Source of the DNA: Diphasiastrum complanatum
Taxonomy: Eukaryota > Streptophyta > Lycopodiopsida > Lycopodiales > Lycopodiaceae
NCBI GenBank assembly: GCA_029204225.1
Contig: CM055092.1
Coordinates: 10,133,806 to 10,197,805 of the forward strand
Length of the DNA stretch: 64,000 bases
Direction of reading: 5' to 3'
Part shown: positions 11,096-21,814 of the stretch, piece after piece
Layout: every line of letters starts with the position of its first letter
How positions within the stretch are numbered: the first letter of the stretch is position 1
Notes under the pieces: generated by a model
What the model saw: only the letters and a program-made list of their open reading frames with translations
Told to the model about the DNA's origin: nothing
The model's database searches: none
Program-made: the position numbers and the translations under genes

Positions 11096-12268
11096 GTGTA
11101 ATTTGTAGAGGCAAAATGCCCCAAAGAAATAAAGACTTTCCTATCTTCCATCTTCACAGACTTTGATGACATGAAACTACCAATGACCATTATTCTTTTT
11201 GGATATTGAATGAATTTATTGCTTTAATGATTTGTGTGGCAGGTATTACTACCTGTAGAACTAAGAACCTATTATGACCCATGTCTAATGGTATGAAAAC
11301 TGACCTTTCTTTGAAGGTATGTGCAGGTACTCACGAAAGTGCCACAAGAACAAGAATAAGAAGCCTTCTAGGCTTAAGGACTGACCTTTCTTTGAAGGTA
11401 TGTGCAGGTACTCATGAAAGTGCCTAAAGGACAAGAACATGAACAAGAAGCTTTCTAAGCTTAAGACAAGTTAACAAAGAAGGCTCAGAGGAGTCTATAA
11501 AGAAGGCTAATTTCTAAGTCTATAATGAAGGCTCAGAGGAGTCTATAAAGATTCAAGGGACTGATCACCCTATTGACCACCCTTTTCCACCATGATTGAA
11601 GATGGGCAACCTCTAGAAAAAGTGCCAATGAATTAATGATTATTATGCAAAATAAGATGGGCATATACTTTCGCTTTTTCCCTAGTAAGATTGCACTTGG
11701 GTGAATTCCCAAGTTGTGACAATGAAAATTCATATGTTAATAAGAGGCCAAGTTTAAACCTTGTGCCACCTACCTTGCCACATGGCTTCTAGGCTATTTT
11801 ACACCTAGAATGGGACGCCTTCCTACACTCTTACTTCACCTTCTAACTCATCTTAACAACTCTCACAAGCTAATACACCTCACCCATTGACACTCTCTAA
11901 CTAATACACCTCACCCATGCACTTCACTTCATCTTTAGTTCAATTGGAGTCTTCCCCACACCTCATGGACTTGTACTTGACACCTCACTCACTTTGGAAT
12001 GCTTCTCCACTCTCTATATACGAGGAAATGCGCCCCCCTACCAAGAGGATTGCAAGTTTATGCTTCCTAGTTCCTCCTCTTTATTTGATTTTGTGTTCAT
12101 TTTCTTTGGAGAAGGAGCTTGAAGCTTTGGCTCAAGGATAAATCAATGGCATATGATATCTTGCTAGTTTTTTCCTAAACCTTGCATGATCAGTGCATGC
12201 TCTTTCATGAGCTTGCATGTTGTTTAAATCTTCTTGCATGTCTGTTTCCTAGCATCATTCAATCTACA
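11096..12268 (+). repeat. gypsy-family LTR, plus strand
   Basis: It starts TGTAATTTGTAGAGG directly after the purine tract and runs to CAATCTACAACCA before a primer-binding site. The TCTCTATATA block near 12011-12020 is a TATA-like element at the place expected for the LTR promoter. The last roughly 120 bases are repeated imperfectly at 12570-12676. Both a pol end upstream and a primer-binding site plus gag downstream are present. Confidence 0.68.
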
Positions 12269-12271
12269 ACC

Positions 12272-12560
12272 ATGGTATCAGAGCAAGGTTGGCTCTATTC
12301 AAAGCATAGATTGCCGAAGCAGTGTCTAATTCAAGTAGGCCTTGTGATTAACATTGCTTAAAGATCCTAGTTCAATTTGTGCTGGAGCTATGAATGCAGG
12401 AAACATGGTTATCTTCTTGGAAGGCAAAAGGAGCTATCCTATGTGGAGGCTTCAAATTTGTAGGAGGGCGCTGAGTTTGTTTAATCCTTGATAATGTAAA
12501 TGCCAAATTTGGCCTAGAAGAAACTCGAGCTATATGGGTTTCTGTCTTCTTAAGGAATTG
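12272..12560 (+). pseudogene. primer-binding site and gag start of an LTR element
   Basis: TGGTATCAGAGCAAGG at 12272-12287 is an initiator Met tRNA binding site. About 100 bases on, AMNAGNMVIFLEGKRSYPMWRLQI can be read, with the G-x-x-YPxWR signature of retrotransposon gag. The frame decays after about 12480. Confidence 0.6.
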
Positions 12561-12569
12561 TCAAAATTG

Positions 12570-12676
12570 GATGCAATCAGTGGCATATGATTTCTTGCTG
12601 GCTTTTTCCTAAACCTTGTATGATCAGTGGCTTAAATCTTCTTGCATGTCTGTTTCCTAGCATCATTCAATCTACA
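12570..12676 (+). repeat. second copy of the LTR 3' end
   Basis: GGCATATGATTTCTTGCTGG through CATTCAATCTACAACA repeats 12147-12262 with small deletions. It could be the end of a second LTR of a heavily deleted element. Confidence 0.55.
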
Positions 12677-13601
12677 ACAGATTCCTGGTACAGAAGGCAC
12701 ATTTTTTATGTCTCCAATCTTTCATGAAGGTAGTTGAACCTGTACTTTAACAACTCCCTTTATATCATGTGTGTAGCTATTTCCCAACTTCACATTTGAT
12801 CCATCATCTTCTTGAAAACTAGATAACCAATCTCGCCTAGGTGTCATATGCTTCGATGCACCTATACCAGTAAACTAAGACTCCTCTTCCATTGAGAAGT
12901 AACTTGAAGATATTGATGCCGAAAACAACTCACAATTGTCAAGATCCAAAGCACTTATCTTTGTATTAAGTTCTTCTTCTTCTTATCTTGCTTTTTCTTG
13001 AACTTGTTTTTTGACACTCTGCGTAATGCCTTAGCTGTCCTCAAATATTGAATTGCTTTCTTTCCATCTTTTGGTTGATTTAATTGATTACTTGTTGCTC
13101 TTGCTGCTTCTTTTGCCCTTTGTTCTTTTTCCGTTTGCCACCTTTCTTGGAACTTTCCCCTTGCTTCTTTGCTAAAATAATTGTTCCCAAGTCTTTGAAA
13201 ATCGTCCCTGCTAACAAGATTTTGTCGTGTCATTTCCTTCTATGGCAATAGTGCATTCAACTCATCAAAAGAAGGCCTTGTCTCAACATGTATCTTCTTT
13301 GAAACCAGCGAACGGTTAGCTGCAAAAAAACTAGAAAACAACAAACAATTATTCTATTCCTATCTTGACTAGCGAATTTCCTGCAGCAATGATCTCCACA
13401 AAGAATTTCACCAAGAAAACTCCTTCGTTGCTCCTCTAAAGCCATGATCCTCTCACAGATTTACGTTGTCCTCCTAACAACGTTGGCTCCACATGCAACT
13501 AATGCTCCTTCATTAATCTGATTGCACACCTACAAACCAATCTCTCTCCCTCACGTAGAATCTTGATAGCTTCCAAGATCAAGAAGCCTGCTCTTATACC
13601 T
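12677..13601 (-). pseudogene. copia gag-protease remnant, minus strand
   Basis: Reading the minus strand down from 13601: gag pieces at 13445-13257 (MALEEQRRSFLGEIL) and 13233-12955 (basic, Lys-rich), then a protease remnant at about 12895-12700. In the protease the normal DSGAS is changed to TGIGASKHMTPRRDW. A mutated primer-binding complement (GCTCTTATACC) lies at 13585-13596, just inside an LTR starting TGTTGGAATTC. The 12955-13233 part stays open for 92 codons. Confidence 0.6.
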
Positions 13602-13990
13602 TGTTGGAATTCGATTTAAAGTCAAGATAGGAGTTAACCTAATTAGTTTAGCACTCACACACACCAATCAAGATCAACATAAGAGAGGCATAACGATGAA
13701 ACTCTTTCTGGGAGACAATTTCCAAAAAGGGTAGTAAACCAAGTGCTCCTATCTCTTCGGTTATTCAGTTACTCTTTTAGAAGAGGAGTCTAGGGAGTAG
13801 AAAGCACTCAATATTAGAGTAAGAGGCATTGCGGATACTTGAAGAAGCAAAAAGGTTCCTTGAAACCACACTCAAGCACCATACTGGTGATCTAGACTGA
13901 GCTTGGAGAAAAACAAGGGATAATGCTACCTCAATCATTTGTTTTGGATCCTTAGAGAGCCGTCAAGAGACTTGACGTTGTAGAGCCAAG
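13597..13990 (-). repeat. copia LTR remnant (TGTTGGAATT family)
   Basis: It begins TTGTTGGAATTCG next to the mutated primer-binding site and contains TTAGCACTCACACACA, which recurs in a related remnant at 38274. The outer end is not clear. Confidence 0.45.
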
Positions 13991-14539
13991 CTACAAATTT
14001 ATATGGACGATGATCTTACGTACATATAGGTTGAGGAGAGGCATAAAGCCTTCCAGCAAGCTAAAGTGACATGTATACACCTAAAGATTCCAAGAAATAG
14101 AAAATTGGGGCACCCAGTATTGTCAACATATTGGGCCTCCCATCCACGCTGCTTGTAGATTGGGGTTTGGAACTGTAACGACATACATTCATCGTCCACT
14201 GTTGGTGATCGGATTGACTTCATTGGTGAGAGAGATCTATTACTCTTCATGGAGACTCATGAGAGTCAGCAGAAAGGATTGCCTACTTTTGCAATAAGAA
14301 GCAAGCCTATGACAAGTCGGAAGAGAGACGACCTTGGCATTCTCTATAGCTCTTCCACAACCGCATTTTGGCATGAGTTCATTCCACGCGCTTCACCTCC
14401 ACTCCTTGATGGTTTGCACACATGGATTGATTATGCCACCACCTTATATACCATTCATATTGACACACCCATTTCCATCTCTCCTGGACATTCTGAGTTC
14501 ACCTTCTTCACTGTTGAGTCCATAGCCCCATCAATAAAC

Positions 14540-15545
14540 TGAACATCTGTAAAAGCTAGATATATTGATGATTTTGAATCCGAGGTATTGATTCGTGCAG
14601 CTGAATTTTTGTCACGCCTCGTATCCACCTTACTTGATCGCGCACTCGCTTGAGGTTGAGATTGAATGGTTCCAGGGTGCCTTGCAAGAGGATCAGATCC
14701 GCCATGTATGTTTTCTAAGCGAAGTAGAGATTGACGAGCACTTTATCTCGTGTTAATTGGCACTTGGTGGTTTTTTGGTTAGTGTGGTCGTAACGGTAGC
14801 TGGAACGAAGATCAATCAAATGTTTTTTTGGCTTTGCCATAGTCAAAAAGGTCATCCATACGAGAGATAGGCTATTTATTGTGGATAGTAAGGCACGATT
14901 ATCAATTCAAAGTCGTTTGGAACCATCTCTACACAAACAATTATAGGAGCACCAAAAGGATTATGGCTGAGAACAATCAAATGTCAATGCAGAAACTTAT
15001 TGACTTTACCTTGGGCTGCTTCACACTCAGATTTAGACATACAATAGGGAGCACGAGAAGCAAGAATGGAATTGGGGAGAAAGTAAATATGGCGGTATTG
15101 TGGTTGACATCCTGGTGGCAGTGTGGTAGGCCTGTCAAATACGTGCTGTAAACGATAAAAAATCACTTGATGCATTGGCAAAGATGGAATGACAAAAGAT
15201 AGAATCGGATCACGTTGAGGTGCCTGAACACATATAACTGCTGCACAATAATCTTTCTGAAGGCTTCACATGAACTACTTATCAAATCAAATTTGGTGAT
15301 GCTGTTGAGATTCAATGCATGATAGTGATCATCAAGAGTGAAAGAAAGAGACTGATGTTGGAGATCCAAGGTTACAATGCCCAAGGATGTGAACCAATCG
15401 ACACGAAGATGAAATTTTGGTGCTTAATAGGGATAATATGAAAATCTACCTTTCCAACAAAGTCCCCAGTCCTAAACTCAATACCTCGAAGAATTTGAGT
15501 ACTCAGAAAAGTATGAGTTTGGCAACCTTGACTTGCAATGACTGA
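14540..15545 (-). pseudogene. Ty3/gypsy protease and reverse transcriptase remnant, minus strand
   Basis: On the minus strand, 15384-15290 reads MGIVTLDLQHQSLSFTLDDH, the segment that follows the aspartic protease in gypsy Pol (normally DWLxxLGxVTxDxxxxxxSF). After that come a PPxR-region relic and, near 14960-14930, NPFGAPIIV, equivalent to the SPFGAPILxVxKKDG start of RT. Stops and frameshifts are numerous. No LTR could be tied to it. Confidence 0.6.
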
Positions 15546-16400
15546 GAAGCAGCAATAGGATTTGGCTTTGATGCATGATGAATGAAATATGATTGCTCAC
15601 CTAAAGCCCTACAGGCAACAACATTGAGTTCTCCCACGAAGAGCTCTAGCTTTACCAATATTCAAAGTTGAGTAATGAGTGTCTCTAGTCCCTATCTTTC
15701 CTCAACAAATGCCCTAAAATGGAAGATTTTAGAGAGTTAGCCAACTTTATTAAATCATTGGGGTTCATGCAAGCAAAATCATGTTCTCTAATAGGACCCC
15801 CACTCTAATGACTTATCTAAAATATTTGAGGCCCTTGGCCAGTCAAAAATAGAAATGCATTAAAAGGACCCTTGGGTCTTTACATAAATTAAAAGGGCAT
15901 GTGGCCAACATATGAATAAAAAGATGAAAAATTTGATGAGAGACGGGCACACATGTTTACATATGAGAGATACTCACATAGTGTTACCTTACTTTTGTTG
16001 CTTCTACACCTATTTTGCGCTTCCTTATTAATTCTGTCTCATGTCAGTTTTCTATTGACACTCATGACTTTCTCATCAATGATGTCGCCGTTATCTGATT
16101 TTGCATCGGGCCCATCTTCTGCTATTTTCTTCTTCCATTTTTTGAGCCATCATCATCTGCTTCTTGGATGGTCATTTTATTGGTATCACAACAGCAGTGC
16201 TATAGCTTGTCCCTTTACTAATGATTTTTTTTCTTTATATATTATTGCTTGAAAATGGACCCTTTTGACTTTTTTTGTTGCACGTATCTTTTTCTAAGCT
16301 TTATCTTATGGCATCACCGATTTTTTGACTTTAATTCGTGAATTGGGATATATTATCCCACAAGTCCTCTGTGTTTATAATCTATGTACTCTCTATACAG
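15546..16400 (+). other. non-coding, probable PEX19 intron end
   Basis: I find no coding sequence that fits PEX19 in this stretch. It ends with a pyrimidine-containing tract and the acceptor TCTATACAG before the exon at 16401. The upstream part (to about 15950) may still belong to the gypsy remnant. Confidence 0.45.
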
Positions 16401-16988
16401 GACATGCAATCAATAATGGACACGATGATGCGCCAACTTTTGTCAAAAGATATTTTGCATGAGCCTATGAAGGAGATTGGTGAAAGATATCCAGAATGGT
16501 TGGAGGTTAACAAGTCAAAACTGTCTCATGAAGATTTCGTCCGTTATTCAAGGCAGCATCAGTTTATTGTGCAACTTTGCAAAGTCTATGATACTACTCC
16601 AGATGACTTCCAGAAAATTGTTGACTTAATGCATAGCATGCAAGATTGTGGTCAACCTCCAAGCGACATCGTGCGAGAACTTGCACCTGGACTGGAGCTT
16701 GGAGAGGACGGCTTACCAGTGTAATGTTTAATTATAATGTTTATTAGCTACACTAAAAGCTTTTAATCCTCAGAGCTCGTGAAGTTATTGATTTTGTTTC
16801 TTCTTGATGTTGGGGATTTGTTGGTCAGAAATTCTTCTGGAAGCTGCATTGCCATATGTAGGTCAATTGAATCCCATCATTTCTAATATTCTGAATTAAA
16901 CGGTGTCTTGTCTGTTTTCTGGTGCAGGCTTCCTGATTTTCCATTAGCAGGGGCTCAAGGTGGCAGAGAGAATTGCAATATCATGTGA
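16401..16988 (+). CDS. PEX19: peroxisome biogenesis protein 19, last two coding exons
   Basis: PEX19 is the cytosolic chaperone and import receptor for peroxisomal membrane proteins, docking on PEX3. The exons join 16401-16720 and 16928-16988. The first starts after TATACAG with DMQSIMDTMMRQLLSKDI and contains the hallmark LHEPMKEIGERYPEWLE and MQDCGQPPSDIVREL, the C-terminal membrane-protein-targeting helices. Donor GTAATG (intron 207 bp, ending GTGCAG) leads to LPDFPLAGAQGGRENCNIM and a stop. CNIM is a CaaX box, so the product should be farnesylated like other PEX19. If the splice is not used, the frame stops at 16724 after LPV and loses the CaaX box. The N-terminal two thirds (PEX3-binding part) is not found in the window, so its exons should lie to the left beyond the retroelements. 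Confidence 0.9.
16721..16927 (+). other. PEX19: last intron of PEX19
   Basis: GT-AG intron of 207 bp. The exon upstream ends CCAGT, in phase 2, and the acceptor is TTTTCTGGTGCAG. Phase joins to give GTG CTT CCT in the CaaX-coding frame. Confidence 0.8.
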
Positions 16989-17510
16989 GGCCATAGATGC
17001 AAAGCTGCCTGGTCGGCAACCCTGTTAGGAAGGTGTGCAGTCAACTTTGCCATTCTTGGCTGAGACAATTTGTTTTTTGATTGTCACATGATTGGGCAAT
17101 TTCCACCAATATGTGAAAATCCACCAGTCATTCTTTTCTGCTCATGAACTTCAAATTGGAGGACAATTGTGAAGGCTTTTGGTGACATTTGAGTTAGTCA
17201 ATACTCTTATTTTGTTGGTTACCAGATTGAACTTGTTACATAGAGGTTAGATACATTCCCGTTCTGTGCAAAAGCCTGTGTTGCAGTAAACTCGAATGTA
17301 AATGGCAATGGTTAATATACTTATGGAAGACTTTAATAACATCGTGTTCGAATGAAAATGGGGCTGTATTTGGGCCCGATCATGATAGCTTTTTAGCAGA
17401 ACATTCTTGTCGAATGTTGTTTGAAGTTTCTTTAATTCTGCAATAGTAACTGTTCTTGACAAAGGATTCAATTGCAATCTACCATGCTTAAGAGCAGTCT
17501 TAAATAAAGT
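16989..17510 (+). other. PEX19: probable PEX19 3' untranslated region
   Basis: T-rich sequence after the stop with no open frame. An AATAAA at 17503-17508 is a candidate polyadenylation signal. Confidence 0.4.
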
Positions 17511-20500
17511 GAAGATTCTCTAATTTGTCTTTGGAGTAGCTGTATGACATATTTGTACTGCATTTGGAAAAGATAATCAGCTCACTTGGAATCTAGCACT
17601 TGGAACAAGGTTGTGAATTGCTTTTCCAGCTACAGTTTTGGATGGAATGTCCAAACCACAAATGTCAACTGTGTTTAGAGGACTTTTGTCCTTTTCAGTT
17701 ACAAGACTGCACTTATCAGCAGTGTAATGGATCCATACACACAATGTGGGTTAAATTTATTCTGCATTTTTCCTCAACAGATTGTGTGGCATGCATGTAA
17801 TAAGAGTCAATATCAGCTACAAATGTATGGGGTTTTTTATTATGTTTTCTTCAACTACAGTCAAAAGGGATAGGATTAAAAAATGAACGTTTCAAAAAGT
17901 TTCAACTTTTGGCCAACTGAGGTTCTTTATTGCATGGAAGATCTGGTTGAAATTTGGTCCTCTTCCACATTTTTATGCCTCTCTCATGTCCTTAATTACA
18001 TTAGAGTGCTGATAAGTTTGGGCTTCGAACCAGTAATATGGCAGCAATGCATTCAGCCACTTTACCCCTGGCCTTCCCATGGGGGCCCCAGAGTCACAGG
18101 CCTGTCAACGTTTATCAGTTAGTCATAAAACCTCAAATTGCTGATCTCTGGTTGCAGCAAAACTTATTTTTGTCACCTGGCTTGACTTTGGGCTGATGAA
18201 GGCCATGTTTGTCATGATAAGTTACACCCTCTCTATTGAACACAGAAATTTTATGACCTAGAACTCTCTACTGGGAAACTGATGTTAGCTTATAAAAAGG
18301 GGATGATATCTGTGTGTTCTGGAGCCACAGCATCATACATGCGAATGGACATTTTGTTTTATCAGCAGTATTTGCAGTATATAAGGGCATCAAATTACGA
18401 GGACTGTAATTGTTCAAGTTTGAAAACGCTGTGCTTTCATGACGTGGGAGGCCCCCATGAAGTTCCAGTTTATTGTGTTGCTGGGGACTCTATCAACCTT
18501 GCAGTGTTGATGTAATGATCCATATTAAATTAAAAGCCCTTCTCATCCAAAGTTGTGGGAATAATTCTCCTCTCAGGAGAGGTGAAAGCCCAAGGGAATT
18601 TAAAAATGAGAATCAAGAAAGGAGCTACTTGGAACTTGTAAGTGTAGATGTTATCGTTCCCTTTTAATTACCCAGCTTTAGTAAGTAGTATTTGAACATG
18701 TCTTAGTGATTATTATCCCATTACACAATTCACAACATGTCTGGAGATCGTTGTAAGGTTCAATCCACTAACTCAATGTCTGTAAGATGTATAAAGGATA
18801 AGAAGAAAAAGCTGCTGGGAAGCTTTTGTCGGGATACAGGTTTAAGGTCTCTGGCTATTGGTGGCATACCTTTATCCTGTGTTTCTCACTGTTTCTAACA
18901 ACCTTTCAGAATTGAAATCTCCATAACCATTGAGATGACATCCAAACTATACATTCCTTCAAAAAAGCTTCTTGAGAAAGAGTCCAAAACTTATGAAAAA
19001 CTTATCTTTGTTTGGACTCTTGTTCCTACTACAACTACGGGAACCTCACCTCTTGCTGCCTTTGCGAAGATTGTAAAGCCTATGGGATTTTGCGCCTTTA
19101 CTTAAATTATTATGTTTCAAGGTTTGCCCATGCTTGTTATTCATTAGTTGTAGTTTTGTTTAGTGGAGAAAAGCTGTTATGTTAAAAGCATATTGCCCTT
19201 TTGTGGTATATGCTTGAGATTGTGGTATCACAAGATGTGATCCATTGTATCAGTTTGGAGTTGCTTTTGAGCAAGATAATCAAGTGCAATGCATAATTTC
19301 GTTATTAGTTTTAAGAAGCCTGAATTCTAATATGATTCTTAATTGAATGACAATGCTTTCCGACCATAGCATATATCATGGTTAACTGCAACTTTCACCT
19401 CTAATTAAGTGATTGTAGAATAAATTGTTTGGTATGTGTGGGGACACACTTTGTCTAGTGGCTTTTAGGTACCTCACATGGACGATATGATATCATATGA
19501 ATTCCAGATTATGCTATATTATGTTGGATAACGTCAATTCGTTTCGACCCAGAAAGCTAGCATAGTTTCTAGCAGATAACTATCCATTGCTACAGAAACT
19601 AATGATTCTAAACAAATGATCAACTAATGATTAGTTTTTGTAGTGATGGATGAGTAGGGGCACATTCAATCTGCGATTATAGGATGCGAAAGAGAGGTTA
19701 ACATTCTGCCTCTACACAGACTTAGCAAATGATCGTTTTCCAAGCTTTATTAAACATTTTCTATTTTGCTATGTACATGATGAGCATGGTAATCAAGACT
19801 TTTTTCTCTCTATATTTTAGCTTACATGATGATTTCTTATGTCTACCACAATCCTAAATGAAGAATGTAATTTTTCTTCTCTTCTTACCCTATATAGTTT
19901 TGATACGATGAAGCCATTCTTTCCAGCTCTGTTTCGTTTGATTCCGATCACTACTACATGACCAGAGCAATATCTTCACTATAATGTAATTGATCCGCAT
20001 TTACTCCCTGAGAGGTGATGTGGTGGTCTCGAGATCATGCTCCTAAGTGCAAATTATAGAGTAGTAGTAGTATAAAGATATTTTCATAAGAGTCACAGTT
20101 GAGGAGTGGCCATCATGCGTGGCTTTCCGTTGGTTGCAGTCCGTGTCTCTGGAAATACTCTTTTGGTTATCTACGGCTTACCCAAACTAGCCTAAATTGT
20201 AGCTTGACTGAGACTGGTTGCATCATATCTTTGATCTTGTGACCATTTTTTCATAAAGCAGTTCAAGTTTCAAGCCACAAGTTTTAGTATTGGTTGATTG
20301 AAAGGGTCAAAATCCACTTTGATCTTGCTAAATTGATAAAGGACATTCAATGCAGGTTCCTAATTGTTGCAATACCGTGTTTGATTTTGGCACCAACGTC
20401 CAAAGCAAAGTTCATGTTTTATATTTGAGGATGGTCTTGTCTATGTTGAACATGGACAAATCATTCTCAACATAGACAAGTCCATGCTGAGCGCAGACTT

Positions 20501-21814
20501 GCTCTTGCTGAGCACCAAGTTTAGCATGACTTTGATCCAAACAAAAGTTATTCTGTAAATCTCCTACTTAACATTTCTAAATTCTACAAGAGATTTCTAA
20601 GAACCCGTGCTTTCGAAGTTTAAATTGTACAATACGACAAACTCAACAATATCATTCACATGTGTCACTCTTGCAACTCACATGTAAATACTTTGTCATG
20701 TATATTATTGAAATGATTATAACATGTCATAATTTTGAAACCGATACAATAATATTCGATGTAATTGGGCCTTCCTTGGCACAAAGGGCTTTGCATGATA
20801 TTCCTTTCAATTATTTGGTTCTTATTTCAAAATTGACCAAGGTCATTAATATATGTAACTAGCATGAAACGCTTTTGTTCAATAATTCTAGATTAAATAT
20901 AGAATTTATGTTAACACGCCAGCATTTTGATCTTTGAACATCAACAATTGACACTTTTATCATTGATAGGATTAAATCGATTCATGTATAGGTGTACCCA
21001 AATAGTGGTCATGAGCCCATATCACTACCCCAAGAGTTTATATTAAGAATTAGCTCATTCATCGGTAAGACTTACTTTCCTCTCTTTGGGAAATTCCATT
21101 CCATGCACAGATGGCATACAACAAAAATTGTTTTACAAAGCTTTATAACAAAACAATATACTCTTCTCTTTGTGGAATTCACAAAAAAAGCACAAAGCAA
21201 ATTTGTTGTAATGCAAAATACTATTAGGTTCTATGTGTCATTGTGTTGTTGCCATGAACATATTCAATATTCACAAGTTAGTTGCCATATTGAAATGTGT
21301 CAAATGGAGGATGTGATTTTAAAGAGGTCATGAACGAGATTGCGCAAATATATATTAAAGCTAGATTGATCCAGACTTCTTGCTAGTAAAATAATCACGA
21401 AAGTAGTTGGTCAAGTGGACATTTACCTAATGCCACAAGAAGGGTTAGATAGCTACTTATCATATTCCATTAATTCATTGAGTTATGGTCACTGGAACAA
21501 AAGAAAATCTAAGGTACACCTAAAACCATATAAATTAGTACATGTCCTGTCAAATGCAAAAGCACGTTTGTTGAAAAGAATGCACAATTGCCAAAACATC
21601 ACAACTAAGACAAATTGCCAATTTGCCACTTTACTTATATTGAATGCCTTGGAACTAGCAATTTCCATTACATATGTTACAAAATTACTTCAACCATTGT
21701 TGAACAAAGCTTTTATCTCTTCTTGGCATTTCAATCATATTGCACATGCTTTGCTCTTAAAGAAAGCTAGATAGTGATTGGCAAGCCACCTTTTAAAATT
21801 GACAACAATGTAGT
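17511..21814. other. intergenic, no gene recognised
   Basis: Both strands lack long open frames with familiar motifs. At about 18022-18075 the minus strand has a tRNA-like string with a GGTTCGAAGCC B box and TGGCTGAATGC, a possible SINE relic. At 20436-20480 there is a perfect 14-bp inverted repeat. The rest is AT-rich and looks like eroded repeats. Confidence 0.5.
20436..20480. repeat. perfect 14-bp inverted repeat
   Basis: CTTGTCTATGTTGA at 20436-20449 is followed 17 bases later by its exact complement at 20467-20480. It could form a short hairpin. No flanking gene explains it. Confidence 0.6.

Noticed and set aside
14249-14542. Plus-strand open frame of 97 codons as an upstream PEX19 exon
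   Set aside because: It has no similarity to PEX19 and overlaps a region readable as minus-strand gypsy sequence.
18020-18076. tRNA gene on the minus strand
   Set aside because: Only a B-box-like string and part of an A box are present; stems cannot be completed.
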